A stretch of DNA of 64,000 nt. Origin: Akebia trifoliata (lineage: Eukaryota; Streptophyta; Magnoliopsida; Ranunculales; Lardizabalaceae). Both the position numbers and the translations under genes were made by a program. Shown here one piece after another: positions 34,574-47,312 of this stretch; the stretch's first letter is position 1; each line of letters starts with the position of its first letter. The stretch lies in contig CM030719.1 of NCBI GenBank assembly GCA_017979445.1, forward strand, positions 1,335,217 through 1,399,216, given 5' to 3'. The notes under the pieces are model-generated. The model was given only the letters and a program-made list of their open reading frames with translations, was not told the DNA's origin and did not search any database.

Positions 34574-36726
34574 CTAGAGCCTGGTGTCATGGTCATTTCC
34601 TGGTCTTAACGCTAAGTTAAATAACCTATGCTCCATTTTCTGGTCTCCCCTAATTTCCATCACACCATCTTCCCTCAAAAATCGGATCATCTGATGGTAG
34701 GTTGAGGGAACAGTTTTCATCTCATGTATCCATCTTCTCCCCAGAATAGCATTATAGGCTGAGTCTAAATCTATCACCACAAACCTTGTCATAACCACCT
34801 TTGCCCCCATCGTCACAGGGAGGGTAATTTCTCCCACCGAGCTACTGGGGGCTCCGTTAAAACCTAACATTGTGGAGGGGGTCGGAAGCAGGCTTTCCAC
34901 CACTCCATTTTCCTTGTTGTCTCCAAAAAGAGGATGTCCACTGCGCTTCCTGCGTCTACAAGGATTCTTCGGAGATCCACATTTCTGACTAGGAGCGCTA
35001 TAACTAAAAGCGCCCTTGATCCGCGGGGTGCGCGGATCCGCTTTTGATTTTTGAGGTTTAGGAGTCGCCACCTAGTTATTACGTTGTAGGAACCGAACAT
35101 CGACTCGAAATGGATAAAAAACCAACTAATCTACTAAAAAAATACTGAGTCCGGGGATCACGTTACGGGGTTGGAAGGTGTTAGGCACCAACCTTGCCGG
35201 ACAAACGCCGGTCTCTACTAATTCCCAAATAAAACTACATTGCTAAAAAGACCTAAAAAAATAAAAAAAATTTACCTTCACAAACACGACAGTTTTGTTC
35301 CCTCAGATCTGATAGAACAGCTCCTCGTACAACACTCCTTGCTTCGTTCTGCTACCGGATTCGCTTTAAATCTCCAAGATGAAATATCTTCTTCTTAGAT
35401 CTGAATTTTTTTGATTTATTTTTTGGCTTTCTAGGTGTTTTTGAAGGATTTCTATGTGTTTTTTGAGCTAAAGTTAGGGTATGGATGTTAGATAAGGAGT
35501 TGGGCTTCAAAATTAAGGTTTATGGGAGGTTAGGGAAGTTTTTTTACCTACTTTTCTTAGGATTTATTTTTTGATACGAAAATAGGTTGTAGGGTCCCTT
35601 ATTTATAGATTTTTTTAAGTGCTTTTTAGATAGAGTTAGTGTTTAATTAAAATTGTAGAGTTAATGTTTAATTAGAATTATAAAGTTAGTGTTTAATTAG
35701 AATTATTTTAAATAGAGTTAGTGTTTAATTAGAATTATTTTAAATAGAGTTAGAGTTTAATTAGAATTGTTTTAAATAGAGTTTGAGTTTGATTAGAATT
35801 CTTTTAGGGTTTTGACTTTTAATCTAACTTGATTGACTTGACTTTAGGATTTTGATTTGAGTCTTACTTGATTGACTTGACTTGACTTTAGGATTTTGAC
35901 TTTAGTCTTACTTGATTGATTTTAATTTTAATTAAGATTTCACTTTACATTAATTAATGTTTTAATTATTAATTTCAGAATTTTTAATTATTAAAATTGT
36001 AAAATTACCATTTTACCCTTAGAGAGGATTTTTTGCATTTTAAGTCATTTTTCAATGTTCCAAGATATTTTGAAATCGATTTTTCATAAGGAATTCAATG
36101 TGAATATTGGTTTGTGTCATTTATGAAAATTTTTGTGCGAAATGGACGTGACTTTTATGAGGGGCATTTTCGTAATTTTGTCAAATTTTGTGAAAATTGG
36201 CGAAAAGGTTCATTTGATTTAGATTTGTTGTTTTATGTGTTTGAAATTCTAAGTGTAATGTAGGCTCTAGGAATGTTTTGAGGTTAGGGGTATTTTGATA
36301 ATTTGATTATTTTTTAGTGATTTTTATCGTGAAGATTCTTTTTGTCTGAAAAATGATGATTTCTATGTTTTTGAGGTTATATTTTCCTAGCGTAACGTGG
36401 TTTCTAAGGTTTTGTTAGTTTGAGATACCTCATCCGAATTTCTGAAACATATCTGATAACAAACAAAGCATTGGAATAACCATTTATCATTGGGAACCGT
36501 CGCAATCGGGTTGACGAGTTGATTAATCAGGCGAATGCAAAAATGGGGTGTCTACAATAACGAGCACATCCTGATGTGGCATTGTTGTCCCCCTCAAACC
36601 GTCCTTTGTAAATACTATCGCATGCTCCCCTACTGCTGGACGGGACCTCCTCGCCAGCCTTACTCCCGAAATGACTTGGTTAGTGCTGACTTAATGGCAG
36701 ATCTTCATTACCCTCGCCCTGGCCAA
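34574..36726 (-). pseudogene. T2 aspartic protease region, split by solo LTR S1
   Basis: The retropepsin motif RRILVDAGSAVDILF lies at about 34975-34925, with Ala in place of the usual Ser/Thr after the catalytic Asp. A second conserved block, AYNAILGRRWIHEMK, is at about 34775-34725. Upstream coding continues on the far side of S1 (36726-36557) with a pattern ending in HQDVLVI, and the two parts join at the ATAAC duplication. Confidence 0.82.
35005..36556 (-). mobile_element. S1: solo LTR of a Tat-like element, TSD ATAAC
   Basis: On the minus strand it starts TGTAGACACCCC (36556) and ends with the GGGCGCTTT boundary of T3 LTRs, the final CA changed to TA. ATAAC is present on both sides (35000-35004 and 36557-36561). 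It carries the LTR marks TATAAATAAGG, CGTATCAAA and TGGCGACTCC (35070-35061). There is no internal region, so it is a product of LTR-LTR recombination. It sits in the T2 protease gene. Confidence 0.92.
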
Positions 36727-38237
36727 CTATTTCAATTGTCTCCATGAGGTAGGCACCCCCGAGATGGTGTGCACCACCCTGTGCCCCTCAGGTTCACGCT
36801 GCCTATCCCCCCAGGGTAGTTGAGGTTGTTGCTTTGAATTTTGTTCCCTCACGTCTTCTCGCCTCCCCCTAACTGTAGAAGTCACATACCTCTTGAGTTT
36901 CCCGTCCTTGACTATATCTTGTATGATATGTTGCAGTCTGTAATTGTCCTCAATCGGATGGTCCTCTGCTCCGTGGTACTCGCAATATGGCTTTTTGGGT
37001 ATTCTTTGATCATCCTTAGGTGGTTGGACAAAGTCGGGGTCATTGCGTATGTGTCTTAGTATTTCTAATAGCTTTTCGTTGTGAGGCATGTACAGCCGTC
37101 TTCTTTTCCACCTTGACTGTTCTTTTGGCCCGCGCCGCCTCTTCTTGCTACCCCTATCTCTAAACACAAAAATCTCCTTTTAGGCTACCTGACCTCCCTT
37201 GCTATTAGCCACAGTCTAGGCTCCCCGACCCCTATTCTTTAGTGACTCTTCAACCAAGATATATTTTTCTACCTTCGCATAAAGGTCTTCGAGTCGCGTG
37301 GGGTCAGACTTTATTAGTGACTCATGCAACCATGTCCTAGGAGTAATCACTGCCACATAGGCTACGCATGTGGTCGCCTCATCCATTCCTTCGACGACTA
37401 TAGCCTTTGTCCGAAATCTGGTAACAAATGAGCGTATGCTCTCGTCGACCTCCTGCTGTAAATTAAAAAGGGTGTTTACTCCAATCTTCTTTTTTCGTAA
37501 GTGGAAAAACTGTCCCACGAACATTTCTTCTAGCTCGAAAAAGTAAGTTACCAATCCTATTGGCAACCCTTGGAACCATGACATAGCTCCGTGCTTCAAA
37601 GTGGATGGAAAAGTTTACAAAATAGAGAATCGTCTCTTTGGTACAACACCATCTGAATCCTGTAATGAAGGACGTGGTCCATGGGATCCCTCGTCCCGTC
37701 GTATGTCTCAAACTTCGGGGGGTGGAACGCTCTAGAGGGATCTGAGTTCATTACTGCCTGTGAAAACGACGTTCCCCTGAGCTCCCAAATCACGTTTTGA
37801 GCTTTTTGCCCCAGGTCCCTTCCTCGAGCAAGTTTCTTGTCCCTTCTTTTCAACATCTCTTTGACTTCTCCTCTAGTTATAGGATTTCAGGGCTTAGAAC
37901 TTCCTTGATGTGTTCTTGTTGTTGTAGAATCCGCAGTCCGATCAACCTCAGTTCTCTTCACTATGTGGGTTGTACGTCCCTAGTTTCTTTCTCCATCTAA
38001 CCCTCTTCCAGTCTTAGTTTCCTCGAGCAGCCTTTGCCTAAGTTCCTCTTTTTTCCTCTTAATTGTTGCAATTTTGACGTTTTACTTTTTTAACCCCCTA
38101 CGCATCTCCTCTCTCATCTCTATCAGGAAGATATACATCGCAAGCATGGGATCTTGCGAGGATGGATGTAGATCCGCTGGTAAGGGATTTGATGGTTCTC
38201 CATGCACTTCACCTCTAACTCTTACCATGTTGGTCAT
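36727..38237 (-). pseudogene. T2 gag
   Basis: The probable start ATG is at 38237-38235, only 25 bp from the T3 insertion. The N-terminal part is charged. The retrotransposon-gag core follows with FHPPKFETYDGTRDPMDH (about 37735-37682), then MSWFQGLP (about 37590), then an LQQEVDESIRSFVTRFR block (about 37465-37415). A frame change lies near 37600. A zinc-knuckle-like segment YCEYHGAEDHPIEDN (about 36985-36940) has lost its last Cys. Ends before the protease. Confidence 0.86.
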
Positions 38238-38262
38238 TTTTCTCCTTGTAAGTGTTTCCCAC

Positions 38263-39606
38263 TGTAGACACCCCATTTTCGTATCCGCCTGATTAATCAA
38301 CTCGTCAACCCGATTGCAACGGTTCTCAATGATGGATGATCATTCCAATGCTTTATTTTGTTACTAGATATGTTTCAGAAAGGAATCTCGAACTAACAAA
38401 ACTATAGAAACCATGCTACGCTAGGAAAATATAACCCCAAAAGCTTAGAAATCATCATTTTTCAAACAAAAAGAAGCTTCACTATAAAAATCACTAAAAA
38501 AATAACCAAATTACCAAAATACCCCTAACCTCAAAACATCCCTAAAGCCTACATTACACTTAGGAAAATCCTTTCAAACACATAAAACAACAAATCGAAA
38601 TCAAATAAATTATTTTGCCAATTTTTACAAAATTTGACAAAATTATGAAAATGCCCCTGATAAAGTACACGACAATTTCACACAAAAAAAACTTCAAAAA
38701 TGATAAAAACCAACATTTTCATTGAATTCCTTACGAAATACTGATTCCAAAACATCTTGGAACATTGAAAAACGACTTAAAACGCAAAAAGTCCTCTCCG
38801 AGGGTAACACAGTAATTTTACAATTTTAATAATTAAAATATCTGAAATTAATAAATAATGTAAAGTGAAACATTAATAAAATTAATTTAAAATTTTGAAC
38901 CAAAAAAATCGATCAATCAGGCTTTCAGGCAAAATTGTTGATGGTTGCCAAGATATTTATTAAAGAACTCATCCATCTGAGGGCCCAAAGAATTAAAGAT
39001 ATAATAAAGGGGGGTTCTCCAAAAAATTAAAGTCCATCAAGTAAGACTAAAGCCAATCTTAAAGTCAATCAAGTAAGACTAAAGTCAATCTTAAAGTCAC
39101 TCAAGTAAGACTAAATTCAAGATATTAAAAGTCAACCAAGTAAGACTAAAGTCAAAATCTTAAAGTCAATCAAATAAGACTAAAAATCAAAACCCTAATA
39201 GAGTTCTAATTAAATAATAATTATAAGCAATCCTAATTAAATAATAACTCTATTTAATAGAATTCTAACTAAATAATAACTCTATTTAACAGAATTCTAA
39301 CTAAATAATAACTCTTTCTAAGAGAATTATAATTAAACAATAATTCTCTCTAAAAAAATCATAATTAAACCTTAACTCTATCTAAAAGGCACTTAAAAAA
39401 GTTTATAAATAGGAGCCTCCACACCCTATTTTCGTATCAAATAATAAATCCTAAGAAAAGTAGGTCAATTATTTTTTAGTAGATTAGTTGTTTTCATCCG
39501 TTTAGAGTCGATATTCGGTTCCTAAACCGTAATAACTAGGTGGCAACTCCCAAACCTCAAAGGTCAAAAGCGGATCCACGCACCCCGTGGATCGAGGGCG
39601 CTTTCA
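38263..39606 (+). repeat. T3 5' LTR, 1344 bp
   Basis: Starts TGTAGACACCCC and ends GGGCGCTTTCA. Compared with the 3' LTR it lacks about 0.4 kb between AAGTAGGTCA and TTATTTTTTAGTAG, which holds the downstream leader part. Repeated AGTAAGACTAAAGTCAA phrases (39050-39190) and AATAATAACTCT phrases follow each other in short tandem. Confidence 0.93.
39404..39413 (+). promoter_or_regulatory. TATA box of T3 LTR
   Basis: TATAAATAGG, repeated at 48430-48439 in the 3' LTR and as TATAAATAAGG in S1; it is followed by a CACCCTATTTTCGTATCAAA start-region phrase shared by all three. Confidence 0.65.
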
Positions 39607-39607
39607 G

Positions 39608-39626
39608 TGGTGACTTCGCTGGGGAT
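39608..39626 (+). other. T3 primer-binding site, diverged
   Basis: TGGTGACTTCGCTGGGGAT lies one base after the LTR and differs at four positions from the T1 site. The internal LTR copy at 39541 is nearer to the T1 site in its first ten bases. Confidence 0.7.
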
Positions 39627-39906
39627 TATTGAGGATCAAACTTGAAAAGCCCCAAGTATGTGAAGCATTGCCAATAGGACCTTTTATTTTAGTTATTTGT
39701 TTATCTGTTTATTTTTTTTTGTCATTCTTTTTTACTTAATTATTGATCATTTGTTTGGATTCCGAATACTTTGGCACATTTTTATGATTCAATCTAGGAT
39801 CATCCGAACTGACCCTAAATAATGCAGGATCTCAAGAGGATAATATTGTGAAAAAAATGGTTGTTGGACCATGTTCATTATTTGGTTTATGTTATATTTT
39901 TGGGTT

Positions 39907-39947
<41 letters not shown>

Positions 39948-41793
39948 TATTTTTATTTTTATTTGCATTATTTGGATTGATTTTGGGTAGGTCATTTTGG
40001 AATATCGCTTTCTATGATTCAATCTAGGACCATTTTGGGATGACCTTAAATAATGATAGATTCAAATTGATATAAATTGAGGACGAAATGATGGTGGTTG
40101 GGATGAGAGTTATGATTTTTTTTTTTTTTTTAAGAAAAAATCTTGGATGAATTTTTTTTTTAGTGCGTTACTAGGCATATGCGTCGAGTCGTGAAAATAA
40201 ATTATTTGTGAGTAATGCACTAAGAACTAAAAAAAAGTGATTGTTTAATGTTGTTCGTGATAAGGAGAGAATTCCAAGAAAAAAAATCAGGAAAAAATCG
40301 CAAAAAAAAAAAAATTTACATGTGGTGTGCCATTAGCAAAAATCTGTTTCTACTGTTTTTTATCTCCTTCTCCAATAGAAAAAAAAAAAACGAAAACCAG
40401 CAAGAGAGACGTCTCTCCATTGCTCTCTCTCTCTCTCTCTACTTAGGAGAATAAAACTCCATTGCTCTCTCTCTCTCCCTTAGGAGAATAAAAAGATCCC
40501 TGATTTTCTCGACTAATAAGGCAAAAAACCCAAAAAGAAAAGAAATCCTAAATCCTTTTTTCCTTGTTGAATCAGTAAGTTTTTTTTTATCTAGACCAAC
40601 GAACCGAAACCCACTGTTTCGGATTTTATTTCGATGACGAACTCAACAAATCTTTGGTGTTTCATTTCCATTCTTGATCTTATTTTCTTCTTTTAAAAAA
40701 TAAAATAAAATAGGAGAACCCGAATGAATTTTTATCTCCAATCTTCATATCATCAAGATCGTTTAAAAAGAATCGGCTCATCTTCCTTAAATTCTTGATC
40801 AGGTTTTCCTCGATCTAATCTCGAATTAAACGCTGCAATGGCAACGTGGGTGGGACGTCAATGACAATATAAACCAAAGTTTTTGTTTCCTGATCTCAAG
40901 TTGAGAATTGCGTTGGCAGCATTGGTTGGACTCTAATAGATGTTATAAATTGAAGTTTCTTTTTTCTCGATCTGATTTTGAATGGGCTGCAATAAAGGCA
41001 TCACAAGTTACTTGAACTTTTAGATAATTTTTTATTGGCATGTTTTCTTTGTTGAAGATTTGTTGATCACTTTCGATATCGGCAAACTTTTGTAGCTGGG
41101 GGATTCAGATTTCGATTGCTGGGTTTTTTACTTAAATCTTGTTTTTTTTTTTTTTTTAAATCTGAATTTTAGACCAATATTCCATCTTGGTTTTATTGAT
41201 TCAAGATCAAAGAGATCTTTTGGGACTGCTTGTGGAAAAGCCAAGGTAAAAGTAATCGGTTGCGGAAGTGTTTTATTTTTTTTTCTTTGAGTAAATCACA
41301 AGGTGATTATCTTGGGGAAAGCACGAAAGGGATTTAAACGTCAAGTTAGAGCATTGAGAGACTTTTGGAATTAATGGTTAAGAGATTTTAGAGGATCCAA
41401 CTAGGGGATCCGAGGGTGAAGACTAAACGAGCTGCAGAATTGGTTTTTACTTATTAACACACTTTTTTTTTCTAACTCATCAATTCATGAGTAAATATTT
41501 TTTAATTGGTGTGCTGTAAGTAAATAGTGGTTGAGCCAATAGTAGATCTTAATTTTATCCCAAATGCTGTAAAAGATTAGTGGCAGCTATTCTTGTGGCC
41601 AAGTGTTTTTTTTGGGCACACCATTCTCTTCTAATGACACCTCAATTATGTGCAATTGACTTGGATTACTACATAAGAGTTGGGGTGGCATTCGAAACAG
41701 TGGTATGCTATTAGTAACTCACTTATTGGTTGCGTTTTTTAGGACTTTGTTTTGTTTTAGTAATTTTTTTTGTTTTTTTTTTAAAAAAAAGGG

Positions 41794-42143
41794 GGCTAGC
41801 CTTACTAATTTAGTAAGATTTATTTCTTACTAAGAGTCATTGATCTCACCACGTGGCACTCAAAAAGATGATCCAACGCCACGTGCTTGTGGCGGATGAA
41901 ATTCCGAAAATTTTTAAAGGAAAAAAAATGTTTAAATTTCGAACTTTGATTTTTAAATTTGAAATTTCAATTTCACCCATTTTCAAAACTTTGGATTTAA
42001 AAATAAATTGAATTTTATTTTCGGATCCAAATCGTTTCTAATCAAAATTGTAAAGGCCATGGAATTAGATTATCAATGAGTGAACCACGTGGCCTAATGA
42101 CCCTTAGTAAAATTTGAAACCTTATGAGTTGGTCACGCTAGCC
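41794..42143. mobile_element. MITE-like element in T3 leader, 350 bp
   Basis: The ends form an inverted repeat of about 65 bp: GGCTAGC, TTACTAAG, GTCATT and CCACGTGG blocks occur in the same order from both ends. No clear target duplication is visible. No coding capacity. Confidence 0.62.
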
Positions 42144-42479
42144 TATGTTCTCAAAAGATTGGCTATGCATGTTTTTCAAAAAAACAAAAAATGTGCTCAT
42201 CACTCCTTACCTCAACAATTACCATTCTATCCTCGAGGCAATATTCGTTAAAATCTCGATTTATTTTGGATCACTCAAAAGTGATAATTGATTGGACCTT
42301 AAAAATTATAAAAATTATGCCTATTGCAATGTTTGGGTTTGATCAATTATTCTATGCCATGCTTTTTAATTGATTTGGCATTGATCTTGATCAGATATAT
42401 AGTTGATATGCTTATTGGTGATCTAAATGATGTTATTGGATAGGTATTTATTTTGGCTAATATTCATATGGTATCAATG

Positions 42480-43330
42480 TGTGATGGTATGATCAGGCCC
42501 ATGGGCCCATTTGTTTGAAAAGGCCCCGGGCACACCCCACCCTGTTTTGCACACACCACATGCACGTTTACTGTTTTGCACTCTTGCATGTCCCAATATA
42601 GCCAACGTGACACTAGTGCATGGTCCGATCTCTTCAGAGATGCGACGTCATTCATGAAAATCACAACTCCAGTCACGTACCTTAGGGTATATAAAATTGG
42701 GGCATCAGTACCGTTTGATTAGGTGACTCTGAAAGGTATATCGATGCACTCAGGCTGGAGCGACCTGAGCCTTTGACCTATTATAAGCCACATAGTCACA
42801 TAGTCACATGTCCCGATTGCCAACGTAGTACTAGTACGTGGTCGGTCCCCTCGTGGGATGCTAAATCATTTATGAAAACTACAACCCTAGACTCGTACCT
42901 ATACGATATATCAAAGATAATCCAAGTTCACCAATTGCACTTCTTGGTCAAAATCAGTGCCTAAGCAAGATCCTGCCCCGCTATACCCTATTGTACGAGA
43001 GGGATAGATAATGTCTATTCTAGATGAGAGGTATTTAAGTGGGCCCTTGTTCAGCATTGTGCGCCACCTCTCAACTGGGGATTAAACTGATTGCTTTTGG
43101 CTTCAGAGAAATGATTTGAAGTTTAAGATTATCATCTATACGGTATATCAAATCAAGTCACCACGTACCGTCTGATTGAGTACGCTCGAGAAGTATATAG
43201 GTGTACTTGGGCAAGGGTGGCCAGATAAGATTGCATTGCACATAGTAAGCTTAGAGTCTAGAAACCGCCCTTGTAGGTCACGACTCGAACTTATCGTGGG
43301 TGTTCCCGGGTTGTTTATTGAATAGGACCT
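42480..43330 (+). repeat. Three diverged leader modules shared with T1 leader
   Basis: Modules near 42586-42750, 42805-42965 and 43136-43330 share phrases such as GCCAACGT with ACTAGT, ACGTACC and TGATTNNGT, plus GGTATAT. The last ends in the GGGTGTTCCCGGGTTG found at 1065-1080 in T1. No ORF is supported. Confidence 0.55.
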
Positions 43331-43595
43331 TGTGAATGATGAATGTGTGTGAATGATGAGATGAATGTATGTGAATGATGAGATCAAAATGTTTGATTGT
43401 CCTCAATGATTAAAGTTTTATTTTGCCTAATTAAAATGGGTGCACCGACCTAATAAAGAATCCATTTTTGCAATTATTCATAATGACCCAGTCTATCTCG
43501 ATCCGACAATCATAATGGGCCAGGCCATTTAAATCCAAATGGAAATCAAATTCTATTCTAAATTCGGATTTCAACCCATCTTCAAAGAAGAAAAA

Positions 43596-43810
43596 TGGTT
43601 TACAAAAAGAAAGTATTTTCTAGAAAAAATATTTTCCAAGAAAAATATTTTCCAGAAGTAAAATGTTTTCCAGAAGAGAAATGCTCTCTAAAAGTAAAAT
43701 GTCTTCCAGAAAAATAAGATTTTTCAAAAGAAAATGCTTTCCCAAAAAAGTTTTCTAAGGGAAAATGTTTTCCTAAAAAAAAAAAAGGAAGAAAAATATT
43801 TTTCAAAAGA
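43596..43810. repeat. Degenerate short repeat (about 20 bp)
   Basis: About ten variants of AAAATNTTTTCCAGAAG in succession. The open frame on the minus strand (43600-43806) is a by-product of this repeat. Confidence 0.7.
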
Positions 43811-44149
43811 AATGATTTACAAAAGATTTATTTTTGCATGAAAAATTATTGAAATATGTTTGTTGGAAGTTGTTATTCAATGAAAATATTATGTGTCAAT
43901 AATTTTCAAGAGTGTAGTAAAATTATTTTTCTTCTGAATAATCATTACATTAATGAATTGTTTAATGGATTGGTGCATAGAATTCAATAAAATCTCAAGA
44001 TTCATTAAAATGTTATCAAGGGAGTAACACCGAAACTGTTTAAATTCACTTTCAATGAGGTTTAAGGGTTATCATTATACCTTGGTTTAGCTAGGGTTGT
44101 TAGTCCGGTCAGTTAGCTCGTCTATATCGATGAAATCATAGAAGATGTT

Positions 44150-44960
44150 AGAAAATATATCAACACTATCCTTACGGCATCTCAAGTTGCAAAGTTCATT
44201 CAAGTACATATTCTCAATCAATATGGAGATACCTTTTGAGCTAATCTTTGATAATGGGTTGTACTTCAAAGCTTAAGTCATTCCTCCATGTTCAAAGTTC
44301 AAGATCCGACATCATCTCCCTACCATCCTAAAATTAATGGAGTGGTTAAAACAGCTATTAAGAGTCTTAAGATAATCATCGTGAAAATGTGTCAATCACA
44401 CCAAGATTGATCAGAAAAACTACCATTCACACTATGGAGGTGTTGTACTTCAAATACAGTCTTCAACTGGAACTATTCCCTACTCTCTAGTATATGATAT
44501 GGAAGTAGTCTTACCAGTTGAGATGGAAATCTCGTATCTCACGATCTTGTTGGAAAGTCAATTGCTAAAAATAGACTAGGCTCGTCAAGGGTACGAAGAA
44601 CTAAACTTGATTGAAGAAAAATAACTTAAAGTTCTGTACGGCGTGCAGGCTTATCAGAAAATAGTAGTCCGTGCATTTAACAAAAAGATCAACGTCCGTC
44701 ACTTACAAATCGGGGATTTGGTACTTAAAGAAAATTGGACACCTATCTTTGACCCTAGAGGGAAGTTCAAACCAAATTGGGGTGGTCCATTCATCATCAA
44801 AGAGATACTACCTAGAAAGCTATCACACTTCAAGATCATGATGGAGTTGAATTACCAAAACCAACCAACCTTGATCAAATCAAGCGGTACTACATTTAAG
44901 GAGGCCATCTTTGGCCGAATCAATTTTCCTACTACCCAATTCATTATCTCCTTTCTTAGT
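44150..44960 (+). pseudogene. T3 integrase fragment
   Basis: Aligns with 8812-9610 of T1. It covers the second half of the catalytic core, with the SDNG motif read as LIFDNG at about 44245-44262, and the C-terminal domain, whose FDPRGKFKPNWGGPFIIKE block is intact at about 44750-44805. The conserved Glu region is VKTAIKS, so the catalytic Glu is replaced. Several stops and shifts are present. Confidence 0.85.
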
Positions 44961-45401
44961 CCTTTGCAGTTTTTTCAAAAAAAAAAATACATTTTTTCTT
45001 TCTCAACCCGATTACCTAACCTAGGGAAGGGAAAAATTCGAACTAAGTTTTGGTCTGATCCCAAAATTCTGGGGTACGTAGGCAACTTGAGAAGTTACTT
45101 CAGGCCCAACCACATCAAAATAATAAAAAATCTATTTTCCCACACAAAAAAATCAAAAAAAAAAATTTAAAAGAAAAAAAGAAATATCTTCAAAATGGGA
45201 AAGAAAATTCAAAGCAAAATAAAAGAAATGCCACACAAGGGGCATTCGGGTTTGTGAGCTTCAAAATCCATTTCTTCTTATACCCAGTCCTAAGCTTAAC
45301 TATAAAAGTCCTCCTAAGTACCGTGTGAAAAGTCAAAGAAGATAGCAAAGCTTGATCAGACAGCAATTCCATAAAGAAAAAAAAAGATAAAAAAGGCCTG
45401 T

Positions 45402-45595
45402 TAGGTTGAAAATCCCAAAAGGGCGACTTAGGCAAAAATTAAGACAAACTCACAAAGTCGAAAATTCGAAAGGACAACTTTGGCAACAATCAGAATAAAG
45501 AAAAAGAAAGCTCGCTAGATTGAAAACCTGAAAAGGTGATCTAGGCAAAACTTAGAGCAAGGTCGCTAGATTGAAAATTTGAAAAGACAATCTAG
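45402..45595 (+). repeat. T3 four-hairpin cluster after integrase
   Basis: Same order and loops as 10070-10272 in T1. Stems: TTAGGTTG with CGACTTAG (pairs with wobbles), CAAAGTCG with CAACTTTG (45453-45482, 7 of 8), CTAGATTG with TGATCTAG (45515-45544, two wobbles) and CTAGATTG with CAATCTAG (45566-45595, perfect). Confidence 0.75.
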
Positions 45596-46398
45596 GCAAA
45601 AGTTAGAGTAACAAAGAAAAATATAAGAAAATCTCAGGAGGTTCAAGCCGAGACATTTGAAGTCTGAATAATCAAGTTTCAATACCCAATTTGAACCAAA
45701 AAGAGACTCAGAAGCCACAAGTATCTTATTTACGATCGATCTAAAAATTTTTACTTCCCCAAGTGAACCAAGGGAGAGAAAGGTGAATTCTATGATGATT
45801 CTCAAAAGGAAATATTTTATTTTCTTGAGCCTGACTTAAAATCTTCTATAAAATTAATCAAAATTAAAAGTTGGATCTTTATTGCGCTTGTGGTAATCAA
45901 ATATTTCAAACCTTCATACAAAGGGGTATTTTCTTTTTCCTCTAAATATGTAATTTTCCAATTATATTAGGGGCATTTTTTTGCATGATGTGTTCAATTA
46001 TCTCCAATGCCATGTTTCCTGTCAAACAATGGGCATTTTATTTTTAAGGTTGAGTAATGTTAATCCTAAGAAATAGTGGGAACCCCCAAACTTAAGGTTT
46101 TCCTTTTGATAATAGTTTTTCGAAAAACTTTTGAGGTTCAAAAGAAATAAAAACTCAGATTTTAAATTCATAAAACTTTTGGATAAAATCATGAGGTTCA
46201 AACAAAAGCACTTCGGATCTCACATTTGATTGTGCCCAGAGATTAACTAATAACTCATTTACCTAGAGTAAGAAATATGGCATTCTTTCGTTCCCAGATT
46301 CTTTTCCAAATCCATTCATTCTTGGATTCGATCATTCTCTTTCAGATTCATTATCTTCCAGATTTATTCATTCTTTTCCAAAATTCATTCATTCCTCT
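45596..46398 (+). other. T3 spacer before tandem array
   Basis: Non-coding, loosely matches 10273-10935 in T1. Near 46277-46390 repeated CATTC phrases (TTCATTC with CCAGATT) form a weak repeat leading into the array. Confidence 0.5.
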
Positions 46399-47010
46399 GC
46401 CGTCAAGGGTTAACTTGGATTTTACTCAGTTGTCGCCAAGGGTTATCTTGGATTTTGCTCAGATGCCATCAAGGGTTAACTTGGATTTTGCTCAGATGCC
46501 GCCAAAGGTTATCTTGAATTTTTCTCAGTTGCCGCCAAGGGTTAACTTGGATTTTGCTCAGATGCTGCCAAGGGTTAATTTGGATTTTGCTCAGTTGTCA
46601 CCAAGGGTTATCTTGTATTTTGCTCAGTTACCGCCAAGGGTTATCTTGGATTTTGCTCAGATGCCGCCAAGGGTTAATTTGGATTTTGCTCAGTTGCCAC
46701 CAAGGGTTAACTTGGATTTTGCTCAGATGTCGCCAAGGGTTAACTTGAATTTTGCTCAGTTGTCGCCAAGGGTTATCTTGGATTTTGCTCAGATGCCGCC
46801 AAGAGTTAACTTGGATTTTGCTCAGTTATAGTCGAGGGCTTTCTCGAAATTTTGCTCAGATGCCGCCAAGAGTTAACTTGGATTTTTCTCAGTTGCCGCC
46901 AAGGGTTATCTTGGATTTTGCTCAGTTACTGCCAAGGGTTCACTTGGATTCTGCTCAGATGTCGCCGAGGGCTTTCTCGGAATTATGCTCAAATATCATC
47001 GAGGGTTTTC
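46399..47010 (+). repeat. T3 tandem array, about 19 units of about 33 bp
   Basis: Unit: GCCGCCAAGGGTTAACTTGG then ATTTTGCTCAG with ATG or TTG, the two triplets mostly alternating, so a 66-bp higher-order unit is present. CCAAG and CTTGG are inverted within each unit. Two units (near 46829 and 46966) have CGAG with CTCG instead. The long frames are repeat artefacts. Confidence 0.92.
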
Positions 47011-47212
47011 TCAGAATTATGCTTAATTTTTACTCAGTTTCACATAGTACACACACTCACACTTTTTTTTTAGTCAGGGAGAATTCTTTAAAATTCAAGG
47101 ATCTGACACTGTCAATAAGAGCTCTCGCTCAAGGACCTGACAACCTTTTAATTCGGGGAGAGTTTTACCCTCAAGGATCCGAACGTCCCGAAGAATTACT
47201 AAATCAGGCTGC

Positions 47213-47312
47213 AAAATGAACTGTCACTAGCTTTAGCATTCGGATATCGCACTATCTATCAAAATAGATTTGCTATCTATTTTGCTTCAACCCTCTACCA
47301 AAGAGGGGCATC
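47213..47312 (+). promoter_or_regulatory. T3 conserved pre-LTR segment and polypurine tract
   Basis: Matches 11747-11848 in T1 and ends in AAAGAGGGG two to four bases before the LTR. Confidence 0.75.

Larger units (their letters stand above)
39627..44149 (+). other. T3 long non-coding leader
   Basis: About 4.5 kb without coding similarity. It holds an (ATT)n run (39907-39946), (CT)n near 40425-40475, a MITE (41794-42143), three related modules (42480-43330) and short purine-rich repeats (43596-43810). It joins an integrase fragment near 44150, where a large internal deletion must have occurred. Confidence 0.65.

Noticed and set aside
46277..47219. Overlapping frames of 64-184 codons with repeated LDFAQMPPRV
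   Set aside because: They come from the 33-bp T3 tandem array; the repetitive protein reflects the DNA repeat.
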